A DNA stretch of 63,580 bases from NCBI GenBank assembly GCA_051954955.1, contig JBQCHF010000034.1:1-63580 (forward strand), given 5' to 3'. The notes below the pieces were generated by a model, which was given only the letters and a program-made list of their open reading frames with translations, searched no databases and was not told where the DNA came from. The stretch comes from JBQCHF01 sp051954955. Its GTDB lineage: Bacteria; Actinomycetota; Actinomycetes; Motilibacterales; Motilibacteraceae. Positions 38,042-47,275 of the stretch are shown here, piece by piece (position 1 is the first letter of the stretch; every line of letters starts with the position of its first letter). The position numbers and the translations under genes are program-made.

Positions 38042-39003
38042 CCGACCCCGACGCCCAGCAGCCCGACCCGGCCCCGCCGGTCCCCGGCGAGGAGCGTCGC
38101 GCGGCCGGCCGCCGCGACCGCCGGGCGCACGAGGCCGAGGTCGCCCCGCCCGAGCTGCTCATCGTCACCGGCATGTCCGGGGCCGGCCGGTCCACCGCCG
38201 CCGACGCGCTGGAGGACCTCGGCTGGTTCGTGGTGGACAACCTGCCCCCGGCGCTGCTGCCGCGCCTGGCCGACCTGTCCAGCCTGGCCCGCGATGCGGT
38301 GCCCAAGGTGGCCGTGGTGGTCGACGTCCGCTCGCGGGCGTTCTTCGCCGACATCCGGCGCAGCCTGGACGAGCTCGGCGCGCTGGTGCAGGCCCCCAAG
38401 GTGCTCTTCCTGGAGGCCGCCGACGACGTCCTGGTCCGCCGGTTCGAGTCCTCCCGCCGCCCGCACCCGCTGCAGGGCGAGGGCCGCGTCGTCGACGGCA
38501 TCGACAAGGAGCGCGCCCTGCTGCGCGACCTGCGCGCCGACGCCGACGTCGTCATCGACACCAGCGCGCTCAACGTGCACCAGCTGGCCGACAAGGTGGC
38601 CCGCACGTTCTCCGGCGGCGAGGCCCCCGGGCTGCGCACCACGGTGATGTCGTTCGGGTTCAAGTACGGGCTGCCGGTGGACGCCGACCTGGTGGTCGAC
38701 TGCCGCTTCCTGCCCAACCCGCACTGGGTGCCCGAGCTGCGTCCGCTCACCGGCCGCGACGCCCAGGTGAGCGACTACGTGCTCAAGGAGCACGGCGGCG
38801 AGGAGTTCGTCGACAAGTTCGCCGACGTCCTGCGGCTGGTCACCGCCGGCTACCTGCGCGAGGGCAAGCGCTACGCCACCCTCGCCGTCGGCTGCACCGG
38901 CGGCAAGCACCGCTCGGTCGCGGTGGCCGAGGAGCTCGGTCGCCGGCTGGCGGCGCAGGGCGTCGAGGCCACCGTGGTGCACCGCGACGTGGGGCGCGAG
39001 TGA
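38038..39003 (+). CDS. rapZ: RapZ, RNase adapter / nucleotide-binding protein
   Basis: 321 residues from a GTG overlapping the uvrC stop (GTGA). A Pro/Arg-rich N-terminal extension of about 35 residues precedes the Walker A GMSGAGRST; the C-terminal half has GGKHRSVAVAEELGRRL. Homologues bind ATP/GTP and, in E. coli, control glucosamine-6-phosphate synthase mRNA through a small RNA. In actinomycetes the gene is conserved with yvcK and whiA, as here. Confidence 0.95.
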
Positions 39004-39022
39004 GCGCGCTTCCGGGTCGCCG

Positions 39023-39976
39023 ATGACCCGGTCGATCTTCTCCTCCCGCGTGGTGGCGCTGGGTGGCGGGCACGGCCTGGCCGCGTCCCTGTCCGCGCTG
39101 CGCCGGGTCTCCGGCGAGCTCACCGCGGTGGTCACCGTCGCCGACGACGGCGGCTCCAGCGGCCGGCTGCGCGAGGAGCTCGGCGTGCTGCCGCCCGGCG
39201 ACCTGCGGATGGCGCTCGCGGCGCTCTGCGGGGACGACGAGTGGGGCCGCACCTGGAGCGAGGTGGTGCAGCACCGGTTCACCAGCGCCGGCTCGCTGCA
39301 CGGGCACGCCGTCGGCAACCTGCTCATCGTCGCGCTGTGGGAGCGCCTGGGCGGCAACCCGGTCGCCGCGCTGGACTGGATGGGCCGCCTGCTCGGGGTC
39401 ACCGGCCGGGTGCTGCCGATGGCCGACGTGCCGCTGGACATCTGCGCCACCGTGCTGCGCGAGGACGACGAGCTCGACGAGGTCCGCGGCCAGGTCGCGG
39501 TGGCCACCACCGGACATCGGGTCGTCGGCATCACGCTGGAGCCCGCCGCGCCGCCGGCTTGCCCGGAGGCGGTGGCCGCCGTGCGCGCCGCGGACTGGGT
39601 GGTGCTCGGCCCCGGCTCGTGGTTCACCAGCGTCATCCCGCACCTGCTGGTGCCCGACCTCGCCCAGGCGCTGGTGGAGACCGAGGCGCACAAGATCGTC
39701 GCGCTCAACCTGGCCACCCAGCCGGGGGAGACTGCGGGCTTCTCGCCCGAGACCCACCTCGAGGTCCTGGCCGCGCACGCTCCCGAGCTGCGCCTGGACG
39801 TGGTGCTCGCCGACCCCGACACCGTCCCGGACGTCGAGTCGCTGGCCAAGGTGGCCGGATCGCTCGGCGCCCGGCTGCACCTGGCCCCCCTGGCCGCCGG
39901 ACCCGGCGTGCCCCGTCACGACCCCGAGCTGCTCGCCGCGGCGTTCGCCGGGGTGTTCGCAGATGGCAGGATCTGA
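39023..39976 (+). CDS. yvcK: YvcK/CofD-like gluconeogenesis factor
   Basis: 317 residues. VALGGGHGLAASL (about residues 11-23) and TVADDGGSSGRLREELG are the signatures. In Bacillus and other species it is needed for cell-wall precursor supply on gluconeogenic substrates and binds UDP-GlcNAc. Here it stands between rapZ and whiA on the same strand with a 19-base gap, a near-universal order in actinomycetes. The upstream ribosome binding site is weak; the ATG at 39023 is the earliest start that stays in frame. Confidence 0.95.
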   Translation: MTRSIFSSRVVALGGGHGLAASLSALRRVSGELTAVVTVADDGGSSGRLREELGVLPPGDLRMALAALCGDDEWGRTWSEVVQHRFTSAGSLHGHAVGNLLIVALWERLGGNPVAALDWMGRLLGVTGRVLPMADVPLDICATVLREDDELDEVRGQVAVATTGHRVVGITLEPAAPPACPEAVAAVRAADWVVLGPGSWFTSVIPHLLVPDLAQALVETEAHKIVALNLATQPGETAGFSPETHLEVLAAHAPELRLDVVLADPDTVPDVESLAKVAGSLGARLHLAPLAAGPGVPRHDPELLAAAFAGVFADGRI

Positions 39977-39980
39977 ACCC

Positions 39981-40964
39981 ATGGCGATGACCGCAGCGGT
40001 GAAGGACGAGCTCGCCCGGATCACCGTCACCCGCCCGTGCTGCCGCAAGGCCGAGGTGTCCGCCACCCTCCGCTTCGCCGGCGGCCTGCACATCGTCTCG
40101 GGCAGGATCGTCGTCGAGGCCGAGCTCGACACCGCGATGGCCGCCCGTCGGCTGAAGAAGGACATCACCGAGATGTTCGGCGCGCAGAGCGAGCTGCTGG
40201 TCGTCTCGCCCGGCGGGCTGCGCAAGGGCAACCGCTACGTCGTCCGGGTGGTCAAGGACGGCGAGGCCCTGGCCCTGCAGACCGGCCTGCTCGACGGCAG
40301 CGGCCGCCCGGTCCGCGGTCTGCCCCCGCAGGTGGTCTCCGCCGCGGTCTGCGACGCCGAGGCCGCCTGGCGCGGCGCGTTCCTCGCCCACGGCTCGCTC
40401 ACCGAGCCCGGCCGCTCCTCCTCGCTCGAGGTCACCTGCCCGGGCCCTGAGGCCGCGCTCGCCCTGGTCGGCGCCGCCCGCCGGCTGGGTGTGGCGGCCA
40501 AGGCCCGCGAGGTGCGCGGGGTCGACCGGGTCGTCGTCCGCGACGGCGACGCCATCGGCGCCCTGCTCACCCGCCTCGGCGCCCACGCCAGCGTGCTGGC
40601 CTGGGAGGAGCGCCGGATGCGCCGCGAGGTGCGGGCCACCGCCAACCGGCTTGCCAACTTCGACGACGCGAATCTGCGGCGGTCGGCGCGGGCTGCGGTC
40701 GCGGCGGGAGCTCGGGTCGCTCGGGCGCTGGACATCCTCGGCGAGGACGTGCCGGATCACCTGCGCGAGGCCGGCCGGCTGCGGCTGGAGCACAAGCAGG
40801 CGTCGCTGGAGGAGCTCGGCGCGCTCGCCGATCCGCCGATGACGAAGGATGCGGTCGCGGGGCGGATCCGCCGGCTGCTGGCCATGGCGGACAAGCGTGC
40901 GGCGGACCTCGGGATGCCGAACACCGAGGCGGACCTGACGCCGGAGATGCTCTCCGAGGCCTGA
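39981..40964 (+). CDS. whiA: WhiA, sporulation/cell-division transcription factor
   Basis: 327 residues. The N-terminal LAGLIDADG-like part (VKDELARI, CCRKAEVSATLRFAGGL) and the C-terminal helix-turn-helix (KDAVAGRIRRLLAMADKRAADLG) are typical. It binds DNA at division genes, together with WhiB in Streptomyces. Its start follows the yvcK stop by 4 bases and it ends the rapZ-yvcK-whiA set. Its presence fits any actinomycete and does not by itself show that the organism sporulates. Confidence 0.96.
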   Translation: MAMTAAVKDELARITVTRPCCRKAEVSATLRFAGGLHIVSGRIVVEAELDTAMAARRLKKDITEMFGAQSELLVVSPGGLRKGNRYVVRVVKDGEALALQTGLLDGSGRPVRGLPPQVVSAAVCDAEAAWRGAFLAHGSLTEPGRSSSLEVTCPGPEAALALVGAARRLGVAAKAREVRGVDRVVVRDGDAIGALLTRLGAHASVLAWEERRMRREVRATANRLANFDDANLRRSARAAVAAGARVARALDILGEDVPDHLREAGRLRLEHKQASLEELGALADPPMTKDAVAGRIRRLLAMADKRAADLGMPNTEADLTPEMLSEA

Positions 40965-41247
40965 GCGCTGAGCCCGTCGCCCGGGCTGATCCGAGGTCCG
41001 GCCCGAGCTCGGAGATCCGGCTCCTGTCCCTTGTCGTCCGACGCCATCCGATCAGGACGTCGGTCCTGCCGGTTACCCACCGGTATCGCATAGGGTCAGC
41101 GGTGGACGCGTACAAGGACGTACGCGCGGGCAGGCCCCGCGCAGGACGCGCCGGGACCGACCGGCCAGAGTGCGGCGGCCGGGCCCGCAGCGACCCAGCA
41201 GCGACCACCGAGCCGGCGCGAGACGCCGGCATGAAGGAGAGTCACGC
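40965..41247 (+). promoter_or_regulatory. gap promoter and structured leader region
   Basis: A 283-base interval without a main gene. A candidate -10 TAGGGT lies at 41091-41096, giving a leader of roughly 145 bases before the gap start. The leader contains GC-rich inverted repeats: GCGTAC...GTACGC at about 41108-41124 and GCGCGGG...CCCGCGC at about 41123-41142, and ends with a good ribosome binding site (AAGGAGAG) before gap. No riboswitch class is recognised. Confidence 0.4.

Positions 41248-41251
<4 letters not shown>
41231..41251 (+). CDS. Six-codon upstream reading frame overlapping the gap start
   Basis: ATG AAG GAG AGT CAC GCG TGA: a minimal frame (MKESHA) that contains the ribosome binding site of gap in its second and third codons. 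Its TGA overlaps the gap GTG by one or two bases (GTGA). It could tune translation of gap by re-initiation or it may be chance; it has no ribosome binding site of its own that I can see. Confidence 0.3.
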
Positions 41252-42252
<1,001 letters not shown>

Positions 42253-42299
42253 TCCTGTGCAGCACTGACCCTCTGCAGCAATCCCGCAGCACGACGCAA

Positions 42300-42339
42300 C
42301 GCCGCGATCCCGGAGCTCCTTCGCCCCGGGGTCGCGGCG
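42300..42339 (+). terminator. Hairpin between gap and pgk
   Basis: A 14-base-pair stem (42300-42313 with 42326-42339, with one G-U pair on the RNA) and a 12-base loop. There is no T tract. It may be an attenuator or processing site that sets the ratio of gap to pgk mRNA, rather than a full terminator, since pgk and tpiA continue on the same strand. Confidence 0.5.
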
Positions 42340-42383
42340 CGTCCGGGCCCGGGTCAGAGCTCAAGACCTCTAGGAGAAGCCCC

Positions 42384-43601
42384 GTGAAGACCCTCGACGA
42401 CCTCGGCGACCTGCGCGGCAAGCGCGTGCTGGTCCGCGCCGACCTCAACGTGCCGCTGGACGGCACCACCATCACCGACGACGGCCGCATCCGCGCCAGC
42501 GTCCCCACCCTCAAGCGGCTGCTGGACGCCGGCGCCCGCGTGATCGTCGTCGCGCACCTGGGCCGCCCCAAGGGTGCACCGGACCCCAAGTACTCCCTGC
42601 GCCCGGTGGCCGACCGCCTGGCCGAGCTGCTCGGCACCCCGGTCGCCTTCGCCGAGGACACCGTGGGGGAGCAGGCGAAGGCCGTCGTGGCCGGCCTGCA
42701 GGACGGCCAGCTCGCGGTGCTGGAGAACATCCGCTTCGACGCCCGCGAGACCAGCAAGGACGAGGCCGAGCGGGCCTCGCTGGCCGCCGAGCTCGCCGCG
42801 CTGGCCGACGCCTTCACCAGCGACGGCTTCGGCGTGGTGCACCGCAAGCAGGCGAGCGTCTACGACGTCGCCCAGAAGCTGCCGCACGCCGCCGGCGGGC
42901 TGGTGCTGGCCGAGGTGCAGGCCTTCGCCAAGGTGCTGGTGAACCCGGCCCGGCCCTACGTCGTCGTGCTCGGCGGCTCCAAGGTGTCCGACAAGCTCGG
43001 CGTGATCGAGAACCTGCTCGGCAAGGTCGACCGGCTGCTCATCGGCGGCGGCATGTGCTTCACGTTCCTCAAGGCCCAGGGCCACGAGGTCGGCGACTCG
43101 CTGCTCGAGGAGGACCAGCTCGACACCGTGCGCGGCTTCCTCGACCGGGCTCAGGCCTCCGGCGTGGAGATCGTGCTGCCGGTGGACGTCGTGGTGGCCA
43201 CCGAGATCAGCGACGACGCGCAGACCCAGGTCGTGCCCGCCGACGCCATCCCGGCCGGCCAGAAGGGGCTGGACATCGGCCCGAAGACGATCGAGCTGTT
43301 CAAGCGCAAGCTCGCCGACGCCAAGACGGTGGTCTGGAACGGCCCGATGGGCGTGTTCGAGAAGGCCCCGTTCGCCGCGGGCACCCGCGAGGTCGCCCAG
43401 GCCGTGGCCGACGTCGACGGCTTCAGCGTGGTGGGCGGCGGCGACTCCGCCGCCGCGGTGCGCCAGCTCGGCCTGGACGAGACGGCCTTCGGGCACATCT
43501 CCACCGGCGGTGGCGCCAGCCTGGAGCTGCTCGAGGGCAAAGCCCTGCCCGGCCTGACCGTGCTGGGCTGGAACGCGAACACCGAAGGGACCAACGCCTG
43601 A
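42384..43601 (+). CDS. pgk: Phosphoglycerate kinase
   Basis: 405 residues from a GTG with AGGAG upstream. RADLNVPL for substrate binding, VVAHLGRPKG, GGSKVSDKLGVI for the hinge, and the C-terminal GGGDSAAAVRQLG nucleotide-binding loop. It makes ATP from 1,3-bisphosphoglycerate. Its stop overlaps the tpiA start by one base (TGATG), so the two are coupled. Confidence 0.97.
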   Translation: MKTLDDLGDLRGKRVLVRADLNVPLDGTTITDDGRIRASVPTLKRLLDAGARVIVVAHLGRPKGAPDPKYSLRPVADRLAELLGTPVAFAEDTVGEQAKAVVAGLQDGQLAVLENIRFDARETSKDEAERASLAAELAALADAFTSDGFGVVHRKQASVYDVAQKLPHAAGGLVLAEVQAFAKVLVNPARPYVVVLGGSKVSDKLGVIENLLGKVDRLLIGGGMCFTFLKAQGHEVGDSLLEEDQLDTVRGFLDRAQASGVEIVLPVDVVVATEISDDAQTQVVPADAIPAGQKGLDIGPKTIELFKRKLADAKTVVWNGPMGVFEKAPFAAGTREVAQAVADVDGFSVVGGGDSAAAVRQLGLDETAFGHISTGGGASLELLEGKALPGLTVLGWNANTEGTNA

Positions 43602-44395
43602 TGGCCGGCCGCACCCCGCTGATGGCGGGCAACTGGAAGATGAACCTCAACCACCTCGAGGCCGTCGCGCATCTGCAGAAGGTGGCCGCGGGCCTCTCGG
43701 ACCGCAAGCACGACTTCGGCGCGGTCGAGGTGGCGGTCATCCCGCCGTTCACGGACATCCGGTCGGTGCAGTCGGTGGTGGACGGGGAGAAGCTCGGCGT
43801 CGTCTACGGCGCCCAGGACCTGTCCGCGCACGATTCCGGCGCCTACACCGGCGAGGTCTCCGGGGCGATGCTGGCCAAGCTCGGCTGCACCTACGTCGTG
43901 GTCGGGCACAGCGAGCGGCGCGAGTACCACGCCGAGACCGACGAGGTCGTCAACGCCAAGGTGAAGGCCGCGTTCAAGCACGGGCTCACCCCGATCCTGT
44001 GCATCGGCGAGGGCCTGGAGGTGCGCAAGGCCGAGGGCCACGTGGCGCACTGCCTGGCCCAGCTCGACGCGGACCTGGCCGGCGTGCCGGCCGAGCAGGC
44101 CCGCCAGGTCGTCATCGCCTACGAGCCGGTCTGGGCGATCGGCACCGGCGAGGTCGCCACCCCGGAGGACGCCCAGGAGGTGTGCGCCGCGGTGCGCACC
44201 CGCCTGGCGGAGCTCTACTCCGGCGACCTGGCCGACGGCGTCCGGGTGCTCTACGGCGGCTCGGTCAAGGGCGCCAACGTGGTCGGGATCATGGAGCAGC
44301 CCGACGTCGACGGCGCGCTCGTGGGCGGGGCGAGCCTGGACGCGGAGGACTTCGTCCGGATCTGCTCGTTCCACACGGCATCGGGCGGGGTGTGA
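43601..44395 (+). CDS. tpiA: Triosephosphate isomerase
   Basis: 264 residues. NWKMN with the substrate-binding lysine, VVVGHSERREYH with the catalytic His, AYEPVWAIGTG with the catalytic Glu, and the phosphate loop YGGSVKGAN. It links dihydroxyacetone phosphate and glyceraldehyde-3-phosphate. It is translationally coupled to pgk and ends before the hairpin at 44444-44488. Confidence 0.97.
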   Translation: MAGRTPLMAGNWKMNLNHLEAVAHLQKVAAGLSDRKHDFGAVEVAVIPPFTDIRSVQSVVDGEKLGVVYGAQDLSAHDSGAYTGEVSGAMLAKLGCTYVVVGHSERREYHAETDEVVNAKVKAAFKHGLTPILCIGEGLEVRKAEGHVAHCLAQLDADLAGVPAEQARQVVIAYEPVWAIGTGEVATPEDAQEVCAAVRTRLAELYSGDLADGVRVLYGGSVKGANVVGIMEQPDVDGALVGGASLDAEDFVRICSFHTASGGV

Positions 44396-44443
44396 GCAGC
44401 CGCTGCGTGAGCGCGTGACCTTGTGATCGTGTGATCGCCTGCG

Positions 44444-44488
44444 CCGCGGGCGGGACAGGCCGGTGCGAGCTGGCCGTCCCGCCCGCGG
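44444..44488 (+). terminator. Perfect 13-base-pair hairpin after tpiA
   Basis: 44444-44456 pairs exactly with 44476-44488 around a 19-base loop, 48 bases after the tpiA stop and before secG. There is no T tract. It probably terminates the glycolytic transcript; TAGGCT at 44497-44502 next to it is a candidate -10 for a separate secG promoter. Confidence 0.65.
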
Positions 44489-44582
44489 TGCTCGCGTAGG
44501 CTGTGTGTCCAGTGTCCAGCCGCCTGCTGGACGGCTCCGTTCCGGTCTTGCCCCTGAATTGCGATTGCGAGTGGTCCCGCCC

Positions 44583-44822
44583 GTGACGTGGTACGAGTAC
44601 GTGCTCTCCGTGGTGCTCCTCATCACCAGCGCGCTCATGGTCCTGCTGGTGCTGCTGCACAAGGGCAAGGGCGGGGGCCTGTCCGACCTGTTCGGCGGCG
44701 GCGTGTCCTCCTCGCTGGGGGGCTCCAGCGTGGTCGAGCGCAACCTGGACCGGATCACCATCGCCATCGGCCTGCTCTGGACCGCCGCGATCATCGCCCT
44801 CGGGCTGCTGCTCAAGAAGTAG
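44583..44822 (+). CDS. secG: SecG preprotein translocase subunit
   Basis: 79 residues with two membrane helices (about 8-25 and 55-74) and the glycine-rich cytosolic loop LHKGKGGGLSDLFGGG. It is an accessory subunit of SecYEG. The GTG start gives the family-typical length. The position right after tpiA is the usual one in actinomycetes. Confidence 0.93.
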   Translation: MTWYEYVLSVVLLITSALMVLLVLLHKGKGGGLSDLFGGGVSSSLGGSSVVERNLDRITIAIGLLWTAAIIALGLLLKK

Positions 44823-44945
44823 GGGCCCGTTCGGGCGTCTTCCTCGCCCGTCTTCCTCACCGCGGGTGAGGCTGCTTACACTCCTCTCGCGCCTGCCGAC
44901 GGTACTGGCAGCGAGAACCGCAGCAGGACCAGAAGGAGAGTCTTC

Positions 44946-45284
44946 GTGGCCAGTGGCAACGCCATCCGGGGCAGCCGGGTCGGTGCAGGCCCCATGGGAG
45001 AGGCCGAGCGCGGCGACACCGCCCCGCGCGTGCGCATCTCGTACTGGTGCGCCAACGGGCACGAGACGCGCCCCAGCTTCGCCGAGGAGCAGGGCATGCA
45101 GGTCCCGGAGATCTGGGACTGCCCCCGCTGCGGCTTCCCCGCCGGCCAGGACGCCGAGAACCCCCCGGCCCCGCCGCGCAACGAGCCCTACAAGACCCAC
45201 CTCGCGTACGTGAAGGAGCGGCGCAGCGCCGCCGACGGTGAGGCGATCCTCGCCGAGGCGCTGGCCAAGCTCCGCGGGGAGTAG
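44946..45284 (+). CDS. rbpA: RbpA, RNA polymerase-binding protein
   Basis: 112 residues. An N-terminal tail (GNAIRGSRVGAGPMGEAERG), the core with WCANGHETRPSFAEE, and the second Cys pair in CPRCGFPAG. It binds RNA polymerase and sigma and stabilises the open complex. GTG start with AAGGAG 8 bases upstream. Found only in Actinomycetota, it fixes the phylum of this window. Confidence 0.95.
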   Translation: MASGNAIRGSRVGAGPMGEAERGDTAPRVRISYWCANGHETRPSFAEEQGMQVPEIWDCPRCGFPAGQDAENPPAPPRNEPYKTHLAYVKERRSAADGEAILAEALAKLRGE

Positions 45285-45351
45285 ATCCTCTCGCGTGATC
45301 ATGCAGCGCGCGTGATCGTGCCCCTCGCTCGGCTGGCGTCATCGTCACACC

Positions 45352-45430
45352 GTTGCTGATCATGCAATTACTGCGCGAACAAAGTTCGCTCGCTCTGAGC
45401 AGGAAGCGCAGGAATTGCATGATCAGCAAC
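45352..45430. repeat. Hairpin repeat, copy 1
   Basis: A palindromic element of 79 bases. The outer arms (45352-45369 and 45413-45430) are perfect 18-base inverted repeats built on TTGCTGATCATGCAA; the stem continues inward with six more pairs after one mismatch, and the loop contains GCTCGCTCTGAGCAGGAAGC. Copy 2 at 46360-46437 has the same arms, inner stem and loop motif. The two lie on either side of the alpha/beta hydrolase gene. A partial arm (GTGATCATGCA) is also at 45295-45305. Confidence 0.85.
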
Positions 45431-45459
45431 AAGGCCCGTGTGGCTGAGAGGGGCTGACC

Positions 45460-46329
45460 GTGCAGGACGACGTGCTGGACCGGGACGGGCGCCGGGTGGC
45501 GGTGCGCGTCGGGGGAGCGGCGGAGGGCCCTCTGGTGGTCTACCTGCACGGCTCGCCCAGCAGCCGGGTGGACGCGGACTGGCTCGAGGCCGCCGCGGTC
45601 CGTGCGGGCGCCCGGCTCGCCTCGCTGGACCGGCCCGGCTACGGCGCCTCGGACCACCACGATTACACCTTCGCCAGCTGCGTCGAGGACGTCCTGGCGC
45701 TGGCAGACCGGCTCGGCGCCGACCGCTTCCACGTCCTGGGCCAGTCCGCCGGCGGCCCCTACGCCCTGGCCTGCGCCGCGCTCGCCCCGGACCGGGTGGT
45801 GTCGGCCGCAGTCACCGGCAGCACGGTGCCGTTCCTGCCCGACACCCCGTGGTGGGAGCACCTGTCACCGGAGGAGCGCCAGGGCGTCGCGCTCATCGGC
45901 ACCGACGACGAGGCCGCCACCGCGCTGCTCGCCGGGCCCGACGAGGAGATGTCCCGGGTGGCCCGCGAGCTCGACGACGACGCGTTCCTCGCCTACTGGA
46001 TGGAGCACCTCGGCCCAGCCGATCGGGCGCTGGTGGCCCAGGACCCGAGCTGGTTCCTGGCCGGGCTGCGCGAGTCCCAGCGGCTGGGGCAGCAGGGCTG
46101 GGCCCGGGACAACGTCGTGCGGATGGGCAGCTGGTCCTTCGACCTGGCCGCCATCCGCTGCCCGGTGACGGCCTGGTACGGCGCGCAGGACAGCTGGGCG
46201 ACGGTCAACTGGCTGCTGCAGCACGTGCCTAACGTCAGCGCGCACGTGCTGCGCGACCGCGGGCACCTGCTGGCGTTCGCGGAGCCGGACCTGGTGCTGG
46301 GGGACCTGCTCGCGCCTCTCGGAGCGTGA
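45460..46329 (+). CDS. Alpha/beta hydrolase
   Basis: 289 residues from a GTG with GAGAGGGG upstream. The nucleophile elbow is LGQSAGGPY (Ser), the oxyanion region YLHGSPSSR, the acid WYGAQDS, and the His RDRGHLLAF. It hydrolyses an ester or similar bond; substrate unknown. It lies as a single gene between two copies of a hairpin repeat and between rbpA and the pentose-phosphate operon, where other actinomycetes often have different genes. It may therefore be a cassette-like insertion. Confidence 0.82.
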   Translation: MQDDVLDRDGRRVAVRVGGAAEGPLVVYLHGSPSSRVDADWLEAAAVRAGARLASLDRPGYGASDHHDYTFASCVEDVLALADRLGADRFHVLGQSAGGPYALACAALAPDRVVSAAVTGSTVPFLPDTPWWEHLSPEERQGVALIGTDDEAATALLAGPDEEMSRVARELDDDAFLAYWMEHLGPADRALVAQDPSWFLAGLRESQRLGQQGWARDNVVRMGSWSFDLAAIRCPVTAWYGAQDSWATVNWLLQHVPNVSAHVLRDRGHLLAFAEPDLVLGDLLAPLGA

Positions 46330-46359
46330 ACCACACGCTGACGCAACTGCGGGAACACC

Positions 46360-46437
46360 GTTGCTGATCATGCAATCCGGGCGCGGACATTGCTCGCTCC
46401 TGTGAGCAGGAAGCGCACGGATTGCATGATCAGCAAC
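46360..46437. repeat. Hairpin repeat, copy 2
   Basis: 78 bases. The outer arms (46360-46379 and 46418-46437) are perfect 20-base inverted repeats; four more pairs follow inside after one mismatch, and the loop includes GAGCAGGAAGCGCA as in copy 1. It lies between the hydrolase gene and pgl, which run towards each other, so it could also end both transcripts. Confidence 0.85.
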
Positions 46438-46482
46438 AGCCCCCGCGTGGTCACGTCCTTCTCGCCACACAACCCCGCGGGG

Positions 46483-47271
46483 TTACGTCCGCGTGAGCCC
46501 TCGCCTCAGCGGGGCGGGGAGCTCGGAGGCTGCGTCCTCGTCGAGCAGGAACAGGGTGCGGCTGCGGCCGTAGGCGCCGGCCGCGGGGATCTGGCGCTCG
46601 CCGGCGCCGCTCAGGGCCATCCGCACGGCGCCGGCCTTGGAGGTGCCGCTGGCCAGCACCCACACCTCGCGAGCGGCGCGCAGGGCGGGGAAGGTGAGGC
46701 TGATCCGGGTGGGCGGGGGCTTGGGGGAGCCGTGTACGCCGACCACGGTGCGGTCGGTCTCGTGCAGCGCGGGCTGCTCGGGGAAGAGCGAGGCGACGTG
46801 GCCGTCCGGGCCGATGCCGAGCATGAGGACGTCGAAGACCGGCACCGGGCCGTGGTCCTCCGGGCGGGCGGCGGCGGCGAGCTCGGCGGCGTAGCACCGG
46901 GCTGCGGCCTCGACGTCGTCGCCGTCCGGACCGTCCAGCGCCCGCATGGCGTGGATGCGTTCGGCGGGCAGGTCGACCTGGTCCAGCAGCGCGGCGCGCG
47001 CGGCCAGCTCGTTGCGGTCCTCCGACGACGCCGGCACGAACCGCTCGTCGCCCCACCAGACGTCCAGGGCGTCCCAATCGACCGCGTCGCGGGCGGGGGA
47101 GGCGGCCAGCGCGGCGAGCACCGCGGTGCCGATGCCGCCGCCGGTGAGCACCACGTGGGCCCGGCCCGCCGACGCCTGGGCGTCGACGAGCCGGGTGACC
47201 AGGCGGGCGGCGACCGCGGCGGCCAGGGTGCTGGCGTCGGGGTGGACGAACACCTCCGGGGTGGCGGCCAC
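46483..47271 (-). CDS. pgl: 6-phosphogluconolactonase
   Basis: 262 residues from a GTG. VVLTGGGIGTAVL near residues 40-52, VWWGDERFVP with the substrate-binding DER, and LGIGPDGHVASLFP with the catalytic His are family signatures. It hydrolyses 6-phosphogluconolactone in the oxidative pentose-phosphate branch. It is last in the minus-strand operon tkt-tal-zwf-opcA-pgl. Confidence 0.93.
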   Translation of the reverse strand: MAATPEVFVHPDASTLAAAVAARLVTRLVDAQASAGRAHVVLTGGGIGTAVLAALAASPARDAVDWDALDVWWGDERFVPASSEDRNELAARAALLDQVDLPAERIHAMRALDGPDGDDVEAAARCYAAELAAAARPEDHGPVPVFDVLMLGIGPDGHVASLFPEQPALHETDRTVVGVHGSPKPPPTRISLTFPALRAAREVWVLASGTSKAGAVRMALSGAGERQIPAAGAYGRSRTLFLLDEDAASELPAPLRRGLTRT

Positions 47272-47275
47272 CGGC

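Noticed and set aside
45352..46437. A CRISPR array
   Set aside because: Only two long palindromic copies with a gene between them; no regular short repeats and spacers.
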